Shown piece by piece: positions 1 through 11,215 of a stretch of 64,000 nt of DNA (positions within the stretch are counted from its first letter, which is position 1; each line of letters opens with the position of its first letter). The DNA is from Pterobdella sp. o SKG-2022. Taxonomy: Eukaryota; Annelida; Clitellata; Hirudinida; Piscicolidae. The stretch covers positions 10,928,038 to 10,992,037 of the forward strand of contig OZ038322.1 of NCBI GenBank assembly GCA_964035795.1, read 5' to 3'. Under the pieces are notes generated by a model, which saw only the letters and a list, made by a program, of their open reading frames with translations, was not told where the DNA came from and did not search any database. Made by a program: the position numbers and the translations under genes.

Positions 1-3000
1 GCACAGCTATCTTATCGAGTCATAACTATCAAGTTGCCGATGTTTTTCAGTCTTAAGAGAAACCTCGCACATTTGTGTCAATGGACTTTTGGTTCATGAG
101 ACTGTAAAGAAATACGCAATTTTTCATCCTTCTTTAATAAACGTGTTCTGACAGCCTTGGAGAATATTTTTGGTCCTACCCGATTTATTTTTAACGATGC
201 CATAGTTATTCCACAGCTGAATGGCTATTTGTGTATCCAACCAAACCATCATTTTCATATTCTATTTCAGAAAATTTTATTTTTGAGCCACATCTAATAA
301 AAGAATTTTATTTTCTGAATTTTTTTTATACTTTTACACGGTTTAAAGATTTTTTGCATACTTCTTAGTTTAATATTTCTTAGCTAAAGTATAGTACATG
401 TATTTAAAGTTGAATAAACTTATGGAATTATTTCCTTGCAATTTGGATAACTTTCATTTTTTTCTTTTCAATTGCAAGCATTATTTGGTCAAATTTTTCT
501 TTATTTATTTCCTTTACAAATGATGATAACAAAATTAGTGTATATGTGTGTTAATTCTTCATGATTTTTTGAAACCAAGAATAGGGTTTTTTCATGATAA
601 ATAGTTTTAAGCTCTATTAATATACCATTAATACGTGTAATAACAAATTCCAAAACTCTTAAATTTCCTTTAAAGCTTCCAGCACTCTTCTCAACTTTCC
701 AGCTCTTCCTAGCAATGACGTTGTTATAAATCTTCCACTTTTCTTTATATTTCTAAATTCATTTATTTTTTCTAGGTTTTTCCAAAATAATGTTTCATAT
801 TTCAGTAGTGGCCTCTATTAATTTTTATAACCACCTGTGCAGCTCCTGATGCTTTGGTCTGTATATACGCGTGGCATGTCTCATCAAATCATCAACAATT
901 TTACCTTCATTTAATTTTCACTATAATAAAACGCTTAAGAGCTGAATATGGGTTTGAATTTTTCTTTCCAACTAAAAACTCCAAATCATTCACTAAAAAA
1001 ACAACTTCATTTGAAACCTTTTTTGCATAGACGACTAAGTTCAGTTTTTAACTCTCAATTCTTACTAATACTAATAAACATTATTGAACTTATTTTTTTG
1101 AAATCTTCATCATTTTAAATATTATTCAGCGAGTTTTTATATGATTTCCATCGTCTTAACAGTCTGGCTTCAATGTACGTCTTATAAAGATCGAAAGGCC
1201 TCTAAAGTTTCTGAACTATACGTACGCTTATCTCAGTTCCAGATTATTTTCAAACATTCGTAAATATTTTTCAGTCTCAAAAGTTTTATAATGACTACTT
1301 TGTTGTCACGAACTTTCAGCTTCAGTAGTTTGCTCAGATTGTGTTCTATCGATTGAATTGTTTTTAAACAGATATTTTTTATCATTTTTATTGATCTTTT
1401 CAAGATCTCTATACATTTATATTCAAAATTTGACTACATTTTGATCTGTTCTTTATCATCCTTGTTGATTATTTATTTTTTTATTACAACCACGTTTCTT
1501 CTCGCAGGTAAGAAATGTTTCCCATCTTCATCATTGAGTGAAGTATTGGTTCTAGGATGCATTATTTTCAAATAAATCACTTGCCCTAGAAACCCTGCCT
1601 GATGAACTTTAACCCTAATATGGTACAATCTCAACTCTATGGAGCTGAGTTGCTGCTTTTTAACGCCTTGTTCAAAACGGTGCTGATTATTTTATTTTCT
1701 CAGTATAAAAATCCTCTGTTGAAGTTTCAAATACCAATGTAGTATTTTCAATGTTTGAACTAGGGACTAAAACTTTTTTTAATTGAAAAGTTTTTTAATT
1801 AATTCAAAGTTCAAACTGGCATATGTTTTGTCACACCTTAAAAACAAAAATAGATAGAAAAATAAAAAAATAGAAAAGAAAAAAAATCTGAATCTTCCAT
1901 AAAAAATTTTTCAGCAAAAACCAAGTATAATCAGGAGACAACCAAAGTTCTAAATTCAATTGAATTGGCATTGAATACAAGCCAATATACAACCAACGCA
2001 CCTAAAATACACGTTTAAGCGAAAAAGTAATAATAATAATTTACGAAGTTTATTACAGTGATGTTTATCCCAGGAAGTTTCAAGATCACTTTCAAGATCA
2101 AAATAGGTTAAATGGGAATAAGTTAAACTAAGCTAGTAAGATAATATTTATTAAAATATTATTGTTATTCAAGTTGAGTTTTGTTAATTTAAATCGAATG
2201 AAGTTCACATTAGTTGATTTTAAATAGCTGAAGTTGAGCTCAAAAATTTTGAATTAAAAAAGGTTAAAACCAATCAAATACGTTGAGTCAAGTTACTTAG
2301 TAAAACTAACTGTTGAATTTTACATTGAGACTTATATTTTAGCCTAACCCATTCATATTTGAAGGTATGTCGAATGCCCTGTTGCTTTTTGAATTGAATG
2401 TTCTCAGAACACCTCAGAAATCTGCCCTCGAATATAATTTTTGAATAAAACCATTTTAATTTTAAGTTGAAAATCTCTATAACTGTTACGTACAAGTTCG
2501 ATATTACAAAAGCTCTAATGATTCCTCATGAAGCTTCATACATTTGGCAAATAAATGTTCTATACGTCTTTTTATAATCTTTTTTTGGTATGTTAGTGTG
2601 TTCATTAAGACATGAACCATTGAAAACAATGAAGATCTCACAACTTCCCACACTCAAATCACACGTAGTACAATGCATTACATAAACAGCCCACGAACGA
2701 TTTAAAAAAATTTTTTTTAGTATCATTTGATGAAGTATAAAAACAAGACAAAAATTCAAATTTTTTTGAATGAATTAACTTTGAATCTCATATTTCAAAA
2801 TGTTTAATGAGCCTCTATTCATTCACTGAAGTTTAAACGTAACAAAGGCTAAAACGCATTATTTTTTTATCTGAATTGACATACTGAAAACTCCGATATT
2901 AGATCTATATCTCTGAATAATAAAGACCAACAGGGGTGAAAAACGATGGGCAGCTTCAATAATTCCTGATCAAATAGCAACTGAAGCATCGGCAAACAAA

Positions 3001-4637
3001 CGATAATTTTTTATGGAGATAATTCCCAATTCTATCTTTATTACGTTATATTGTAATGAAAAGTATTTTTTGATGTATTCATTAAATTCATGCGGAATTA
3101 CGATTGAGGGCTTGAGAATAAGATCGAACTAAATGTCGAAATCATGGTTAATTTCATAATTAGGATTTAATTATTTTCATTAAAGCAGTTACCAATAGCT
3201 GAAAACCAGGATGCTCTGCATAATTTTCTTGTAAATGAAAAAGTCATTGAGTTTTCGCTTGAACAACTTCAATCTATCAAACATATATGTTTTTGTTAAG
3301 TGTTTACTTTCACTTCATATATACTTCATTCAATGTAGGAGCATATTTTCAATATATATCTTGAATTTATTTTTCAATCTGTTCCAAAATTTCTCGTCTT
3401 AGCGTTTCGTAAATCGAACTTAAATTGAAATTGAATTGATAGTTGGAATGCCTTGGGAGTGCTTATATTGATCAAAAATACCCATGTGATTTGGAAGTTC
3501 CTGAAGATACACGATTTAATTAACATAATTACAGAATGTCACACAACTCTCTTTTTATTTTCAATTCTTTACATGGGGCTTCTCAACTTAATTGATAACA
3601 GGATGCGAATGTTTACACCAAATGACAATTATCTTGAATAACTTGTGCCTTTTGGGTATTTCTATAAACCTATTCAATCACAACCGAAGGTTTTTAGTAT
3701 TTAAAAAATAAATTTCAACGCCATCATAAATTGATAGTTATCATTCTCATACCTTAGTATTCATTTTGTGTAAATTTCGAATCATGAGAGCAAAGTTAAT
3801 TTGCCCTAGGGCATGTCACAAAATTATTTGTTAGAAACTAAGCTCAGATAGATTACAGAATTTTTTGCATCCAATTTGAATACTATTAAATAAAATTAGC
3901 TTTATGCTTAATAATCCACATAGGCTTTATTAAAATGTAGTTCAATCTATTTATTACGAAGCTTTGTTACAAAGACGTGAAGGTTGTCGTTCAGAATAAA
4001 AATTAAACGAGTTTTGTACTGAATATAATCAATAAATTTAAGATACTGTTTGATTTTGCAATGAGATAGTAAAGTATTACATTGAAGGTTTCTAATGTTG
4101 GCTACTCCTTATTATAAAAATGTAACTAATGAATACAGACAAAAAGTCAATTATTCTAGGTTAGGCTTATCATTTATTGTGAACAACCTCCATATTTTAG
4201 AATTTATATTCAAGACTTGTTTATTTTTTCTTGCAGAATCTGTTTTTTAAATAATATCATAACACGTAAAATTCGAGCATAATAGAATAACTTAAGGTAC
4301 CCATAAACTGAAGAGTATATAAGCTCACTGGTTTGTATATAAAGGTTCTGCTACTTATATATGGCTTTGTGTTTAATTTGTTTTGTTTTACAAGAGAATT
4401 GTTTTTACGTGGAATTTGAAATATAATATTGATATTTATATGTTGAACGTTTACAAAGGATTTCAAATGGCTAAATGCTCCTTTCATATAAATAAAGCTA
4501 TCTGGTTTAAAGAGTGCTTTGAGATTGAATAAATATCTTTCGAGTAAAGAAATTGAATAATTTTGAAAACAGAATTTTACGAATTAAACTGGCCAACATT
4601 AAATCGGAGTGTATCGGCGTATATCTAAAGTAATTTG
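1..4637. other. Intergenic region, no gene recognised
   Basis: The stretch is A+T-rich with only short open frames that resemble no known protein and lack codon structure. I saw no tRNA, rRNA or clear transposon. The 5' untranslated region and promoter of the GPCR gene that starts at 4638 presumably lie in its last few hundred bases, but no exon could be placed. Confidence 0.6.
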
Positions 4638-6892
4638 ATGAATCTTTCAACAACCTTTCTAGAAGACAACACTTCCTATGCAGACAACCCTACTTCCAAA
4701 CACACCGACACCACTACTGTTAATTATAAAGTGGATGATTTTTATGAAGTATGGCTATACTTCTCACCATTCCTTCTATTGTTTGGAGTTATAGGTAATC
4801 TTCTAGTAGTGGTGGTGATGCGACGCAAACGCATGAAGAAGACCACAACTTCAGTGTACTTGGTAGCACTTGCTGTGGCTGATACAGCCGCTCTGCTCAC
4901 CCGCATTCCTCCTGAATTCTTCACAGCCGCAGGAGTTGGAACTTTCATCCATGTCAATGAGTGAGTCTATTGTCCTTAAATAGCTATTATTGTGTTTTAT
5001 AGTTTGTAGAAAACCAAGTTCAAATTTCTTAAAATGTAGATTAACAATGATCAATTTGAGATGAACTATGTTGATAACAAACGTAAATTTAACTTTAAAA
5101 AAAAAAACAAAGAAGTTGTAGAACTGAGTAGATTCATAAAGATTAATCATAAACTTCTAATTTTTACCATGAATACAATAGGGCTTTCAATCATTTTTCG
5201 GTTTGAATTCATATTAAGGTAGGTAGATAGGAAAAGTTCTTAGAACAGCAATTAAAAAAAGAAAAATGTATGAGTAGTGGCTGAAACGAAAATAATTCTC
5301 AAAGTGAAGTTTATTGATCAATCTTTATCGCTATATAATATCAGATAAGGTCTTAATAATGAGCCTTTTTTACTCCTTATATAGCTTTGAGATAAGGAAT
5401 ACCCTCGTATAATTTCATTTATGATTAATAATCTCAGATCTATAAATGGTTTGTTACATAGAGAACAAATAATATAGCCTTGACTCAATTTGAGTAAATT
5501 CTAACAAGCACTTTTCACAGATTATTAGATTTTCCGTAGCTTTTATAAGTCAAACGCACGTTATCTATTAAATAATGCAAAAATGTGATAATTTGAATGC
5601 GATTAAACTTATAAAGAAATAACTATAAATTGAAAGAAGAATATGACTCATTTCCAATTTGAAATTCACTTTTCAGATGGACATGCCGGCTGGAAAAATT
5701 TTCGTTTTATACCTTTAGTGATATAGCTATATGGATTTTAGTGATGTTTACTGTAGATAGATTCATAGCTGTGTGTCTACCTTTTTACAAACAAAAGGTA
5801 ATATTTTAAGAAAAGTAGATTTTTGTTTTTAACTGCATGTATATTTTTCACGAAATGTATGAATCCAACTTGTAAAGATAAGGGAAAAGTGTTTAAATTA
5901 AATAATTTTATCACTTAAAGTTCATTATAAACAATAGAGAATTTAGATGAAAAAGATTCGAACAAAAAAAAGATTTTTTAAAATTTATATTTGAAATAAG
6001 GCATACTTTTATTAAACTTCAATAGATATTATATTTAAAGTTCCAATCATTAATTTTATCCTGACAGATGAGCACTCCGCAAAGAGCTATATACATTATA
6101 GCAGGAATAATAATCGTTATGGTTTTGAAAAATTTCCATGTTTTCTGGACAAGGGGCAAAGAATACAACAGGGATGGGTCGGTCAAAAGACTTTGTGGCA
6201 GACCAGCTTTTTATTTCGAACAATATATCCGACCATGGATCGCATTTACTTTCATTACACTTTTTCCATTTATCATCATTGTTTTTAGCAACGTATCAAT
6301 TACGGTTTGTTTATTAAAGAGTACTAAACGAATGAGAGGGCTTAAAGTCACTCCGTCAAGAAGCGCTTCTTCCAAATCTGTTTCATCACTGGTCAGACTC
6401 ACTACAGGATCACTCCACAAAAGTAATTCTAAAGAACCAACAAATCCAAAACTGAAACAATCTCAAGGAGTGACGCAAACAACACTCATGTGCTTAAGTA
6501 CATCTATAGCATTTCTCATCTGTGTGTCTCCTAGTATTATACTGACGTTAGGGAGGGTCCATTGGATAAACCACCCAGATTCAGCTCTTCCTTTTGCTAT
6601 AGCAAGATCCATTAATTATCAACTAAGTTGTCTCAACCATGCTATAAACTTTTTTTTATATTGTTTTTCAGGCCAGCGTTTTAGACAAGAATTGAAAGAA
6701 TTTTTAAAAGAAATGTGGGAAAAGTTTCAAAGTTGTAGAGGAAAAAATGGTAAAATGGATCTTAATCTTTTGAAATACAAAAAGAAAAAGACACGAAAAT
6801 TTTCTTTGGAGAGCACTTCAGCGGAAACAGGTCGCAAATTGGAACCGGTGCCCGAGGTTAATGAAGGGCACGTATTAAATGTCTTGCACTGA
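4638..6892 (+). CDS. Class A (rhodopsin-family) G-protein-coupled receptor, probable neuropeptide receptor
   Basis: Three exons: 4638-4960, 5677-5797 and 6068-6892 (1269 nt, 422 aa), joined by GT-AG introns with matching phase. Seven membrane segments are visible. TM1 (about residues 38-60) has GVIGN; TM2 has LAVAD; TM3 begins after C111 and ends in V-DRF (residues 135-137); TM5 has FPF; TM6 ends CVSP; TM7 reads NHAINFFLYC. Loop 2 holds a cysteine (RLCGRP) that can pair with C111. Loop 3 is long and basic. The C-tail is lysine-rich, as in G-protein-coupled receptors that bind arrestin or kinases. The overall look, with a short N-tail and an LNHxxNFxLYC-type TM7, is that of protostome peptide receptors, but I cannot name the ligand. 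Unusual points are DRF for DRY, CVSP for CWxP and no NPxxY proline. A poly(A) signal follows at 6975. The start ATG at 4638 is the first in frame after stops. Confidence 0.9.
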
Positions 6893-6974
6893 TCTAACGC
6901 TTAATCCGCACGATTTTCATTCCTAGTCAAGTCATGTATTAACTTTTTCATCCGCTGTAGTCGCCTTGTAATTT

Positions 6975-6980
6975 AATAAA
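6975..6980 (+). terminator. Poly(A) signal AATAAA of the GPCR gene
   Basis: An exact AATAAA lies 83 bases after the GPCR stop codon. It is the first canonical hexamer downstream and faces the 3' end of the Imp gene on the other strand. Confidence 0.6.
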
Positions 6981-7232
6981 GAACTATTAATATTTCTTAT
7001 TTATTTGAACAAACGAAAATTTTTTGAATTCTTACAAAACAAAACAAGTTTTTCTCAAACTATGCTTTTTTATATCTATGAATCATTGTCATTTATTTTT
7101 TTTGACAAATTAAAGAAATTGAATTCATTAACAAAATATATTAAAGAAAGTAATTCTTAAAAATCAACAAATTCTCAAAAAAAAATTCTTCTAATTAAAA
7201 AGAAAAGAATCTATTAAAAATAAAGCATTCAA

Positions 7233-7238
7233 TTTATT
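7233..7238 (-). terminator. Poly(A) signal AATAAA overlapping the Imp stop codon
   Basis: On the minus strand the stop TAA (7239-7237) reads straight into AATAAA, as TAATAAA. Other hexamers on this strand lie nearer 7000 and may be the ones used, so this one is only a candidate. Confidence 0.35.
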
Positions 7239-10200
7239 AGGCATTTTTATTCCGTTGTGCTTTGGAATTGTTGTTATAATAGACGCGTTGATGGCCGTTG
7301 CTGCCGAGTTTTGCAAGGTTCATCAAGAGACTTTGAGTCACACAGTTTTTCACTTGGTATAAGGCACTCTGGCATTAGTGAATGAATGCAACATGAAAAA
7401 AATATATTACTGCGAACGCTAAAATGCACTAGTTTGGTCTGCATAAAGTGGCAATCTGGAGTTGATGCAGTTACAAATAAATATAAAACACCCTATCCAA
7501 TCTAAAAAAAACTAATTGTATTTGTATAGAATTTATTTTGTATGAAGGAGCCCATACCAATACAGATGAGAAGTTTCCGTAGAATTCCACTTCAACTTGG
7601 TTAGGATTCTTTTTGGCAGCAGCATCAGGTCTTTTCATCTGGTTGCCATCACCCTAGTGAAATAACATTAAAATTTGACATTGAGCTAGAAAGATAAATT
7701 TAAAGATTTACTTTGGCAGCCGAATTATCACCAGCATCAGAAGCAGCGTTGGGGACCAGGTTAGTTTTAGAAGCTGCAACCCGAACAATAGCTCCAGTAA
7801 GTTTTTCTACGATCTTTATGTGGCACCCTTCTCTCCCGATCAAACGACCCACCATGTCCACAGGCACATTCATCATTACTTTCAAACGACTTTCTCCTTG
7901 CATTGAAAACCCTCCAAATCGAAGACGTTCAAACACTTGAAAAAGAGCCTGTTACAAAGTAACACCCACATTTCAAACTAGATGGTATTAAAAGGGGTAG
8001 ATTCAACGAACCCTGATGCACGCTTCGAAATCTCCTCTGATGCAGACCAAACGAGCATTACTTTCTACCGCCTTATCGTCCTTGCGCTCCACCTATCAGT
8101 TCATAGAAAAACTTGAAAATATATTAACATTCTATTTATTGCACATTGAAATTTACGTTTAGGTTTGTCAAAACTTGAGAATTTTAAAGATACCTTTATT
8201 ACAGTAAAGAGACTAAAATTTTTGATAAGTACGATCTTAACATAATTCATTAAGAAATTATGATAAGATACGTATCTTTGAAATCTTTAATTTCTGACGA
8301 ATAAAAACGAAAATTATAAAAATACAAGATACGATGTCTCTAAAAGAACACATTGAAATTTATTAATAAAAGCCGTGTAAGAGCATACGGATAAAGAGGC
8401 TCCAGAAGACCTGATCATCTGCTTGATGATGGACCCCTCGGTGCCTATGAGTGAACCCACTGCAGAGTTTGGGACTGTCACCTTCAAGGTCTCTCCAAGT
8501 GGAAACTGAAAAAGTTTAGAATCAAGTGGTTTTACTCAAAAATGTGCAAATAAATAATCTTATAAAATGTAAAAAAAATAAATTTTTAAAGTTTTATAAA
8601 AAAAAGATTAAAAAAAATTGGATATGTTAACAAAAATAAACAATTTTTTTGATAAACAGATTAAATGCCTGTGCTGCGGAAGTCTGGTGAAATCCGTCAC
8701 CAAAAGCGAAGTTATTGAAAGGGTACATTCCGTTCATCATGCCAGGGTGCTTCTGCATTTATTTTACCAACTTTTTGAATTAAATAATGAAAGGGTTCAA
8801 ATTGGTTATGAGAATGGCACTGACCATGTTTGATTGGAAAAAGGGAGTAAGCATTTTGAAAGATTTGTTGGACAGGTAGGTGTTTGACTTTGTAAACATA
8901 TGAATAAAAGTATGAATAACATTCATAAGTTAATTATCGAAAATGAAAAAAGTAAAAAGATTTGTGATTTAAACAAACGAACATTGAGCAAGGCTTGGGA
9001 CTTGACTGCATCGGTCTCATAACAAGACGCTAATTTTTTAGAAATCAGTCCCTCAGCCACAACCACTTCATTCAAACTTCCCTTTATCATTACAACGCGA
9101 TCAGGATAAAACGATGATAACTCGTGTGGACTGGTTGGTTTTTAGGCAATTATTATAATCAAAGAAAAACACTTTTTTTACTTCAAATACTCACACGACA
9201 ATGTTGATTTTGGAATTTGATAGTTCTCTGACTTTCTTGATATTCTTTCCTTCTTTTCCAATCAACCTCCCACTATATTCATCTCCCGCCAAAAGCCTCA
9301 ACACCACCTCGCTGATGATTTATTCATTTTTAAAATGTTTATTAGGCATGTTTGAGCACTCGTCATGTAAATCGCTTTTTATTTAATACATTCCTAATGT
9401 TTGTGTGAACTTCATTTTTTAAAGTATTTAAATATTTAAAAAAAACACATATTTGTTAATACTTTTTAGAAGAGAAAGCTCCTTCAGCACACAGAACTTG
9501 GAGTATTTGCTTACAAGCTTCAGTGCGATTTTCCGGTTGTCCATATATGGATATCACCTGTCAACAAATTTCTTTTTTCATATTTATGAAACCACTTCAT
9601 AATTCAATCCCAAAATACAAAAGCAAGGTTTCATCGATATGGAATGACTGAGCAGCTTCAAACCTTCTCAGCACCTCCCGCCGTGTCTTTCGAATGCACG
9701 TCAATGCGTGCCTTACACTTGGTTGCGATGTTTTTCACACAAATTCCCGTCTTGCCAATTATGGCCCCAACGTACTGCGTTGAAACTAGCATCCTAAATT
9801 AGACATTATTCAAAATAAAATGTTTTTGATGGCGTATTCCACTCCATAAAAATCCACAGTCATATACACCATATTTATACATTATTTGAGACTTTGATAA
9901 ATTGATTCAAACATTAATTATTATTTAATAACATCAAAAAACAACAATTACTCAATTGTACCTAAGAGGGATACGTTGCACAAACGTCTTAGTCGATTTT
10001 ACTGACGATTTTGTACCCGGTTTGGCCGGGTGCAACTCCATCTTCGGTCAATTTTATATATATGAAAAAGGAAAATTATATGTATATAATACAGTATCAA
10101 CGTTTATTTATGTGAATTTCAAAAAAATTACTAATTATACCTTGAGAAAAGTATATTTGAACTGAAACTGTTTAAGATCTTCTTGAGCTCTTAAGAAAAT

Positions 10201-10701
10201 TGAAAAATAAAAATGAATTATAAAATTATGAACTTTCATCAATAAAATGAAATATGGTTTTACAGATATCAAATAAAAGTTCATGTTTATAAATGCTCAA
10301 TCGAATTCTATGAAAACTTACTTGACAGCAGAAGATTCATTGTCAAAAATGATTTCCAAAACAGTCTCTTTACCATCATTAGCTGAGTAGAGGGTTACGT
10401 TAGGTTTAAGACCGAAAAATGAATAATATTACTTGATAGTTGGAAAGTTTATTAAATATACTCACTCAAGTTATGCGACTTCACATTTTCGCATTTTGCT
10501 ATAATTTCTTCCACGTCCACATGTGGAGTACCATTTATCAAAATACTGATACATAATCTTTTGAGGTTTTTTCTTTAAAAAAAATTTGTTTTTTTATTGT
10601 TTATAATTGGAACTCATTATAAAAAACTTCAAATTTATATAATTATTAATTTACTTTGTTTTTGGGAAGTTAAGGACTGGTTCAACCGGCTTACTTGCCA
10701 T
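7237..10701 (-). CDS. Imp: IGF2 mRNA-binding protein (IGF2BP/Imp), four KH domains
   Basis: Fifteen exons (minus strand): 10701-10655, 10572-10466, 10382-10322, 10189-10141, 10041-9962, 9793-9664, 9557-9463, 9311-9197, 9120-8983, 8752-8642, 8505-8389, 8092-8012, 7948-7712, 7653-7558, 7368-7237; 1596 nt, 531 aa. Residues about 17-95 align with the second RRM of vertebrate IGF2BPs (RLCISIL core). KH1 (about 115-190) carries GKTG, KH2 GKEG, KH3 GTEG and KH4 GREG loops, so all four GxxG motifs that contact RNA are intact. The KH1 run VGAIIGKTG and the KH2 run SGRLIGKEGKNIKK identify the family. These proteins bind mRNA in cytoplasmic granules and control transport, stability and translation. The canonical RRM1 was not found. 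The chosen ATG lies inside the first placed exon; an open frame continues 5' to an acceptor-like site at 10752, so a longer N-terminus is possible. The donor of the 8752-8642 linker exon is weak and is the least certain junction. Confidence 0.9.
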
Positions 10702-11215
10702 TCTGGTTATATGGAAGCTTTTAACGACTTCGTATTCTTTAAAATTTGAAACTAAGAAAGAATAATGTTTGACTGAACCAAAACAAATTATTTTCAAATT
10801 TTAATGAATATATATTTTAAATATTAACGAAGAAATAATTTTTTTAATATACGAGACTGGAGAGGAAAAAGACGATTTTTCCTGCCCGCGAATATAAAAT
10901 TGAATGTTTTTTATGAAGGTGAAGACAGTAAATATTAACTTTTTAAATTAAACTTAAAAAAATACTTGAAAAAATTACAAAAATTTAAATAAACTTATAA
11001 AATTTGAACTAAATTTTTATATTGTGGGTTTTTTTCGAGATAAAATGTAGAAAAAAAACTTACTTTTAATTTAAAATACCGTTATTAGTTTTGAAAATTT
11101 TAAAATTTTCACTAAGTAAATATACAAAAATTAAATTACGGAAGTTCATTAAGTATTCATAAACAACCATTTTATACTTTCGTCGTCATTGTTTCATTCT
11201 AGTGTTGAAATCAAA
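10702..11215. promoter_or_regulatory. Divergent promoter interval between Imp (-) and BI-1 (+)
   Basis: Only 514 bases separate the two start codons, which point away from each other, so both promoters must lie here or inside the genes. A strong donor-like site on the minus strand near 11062 (AAAA then GTAAGT) and an acceptor-like site at 10752 suggest a non-coding first exon of Imp. No coding sequence for an RRM was seen on the minus strand. No TATA box could be assigned with confidence in such A+T-rich DNA. Confidence 0.45.
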
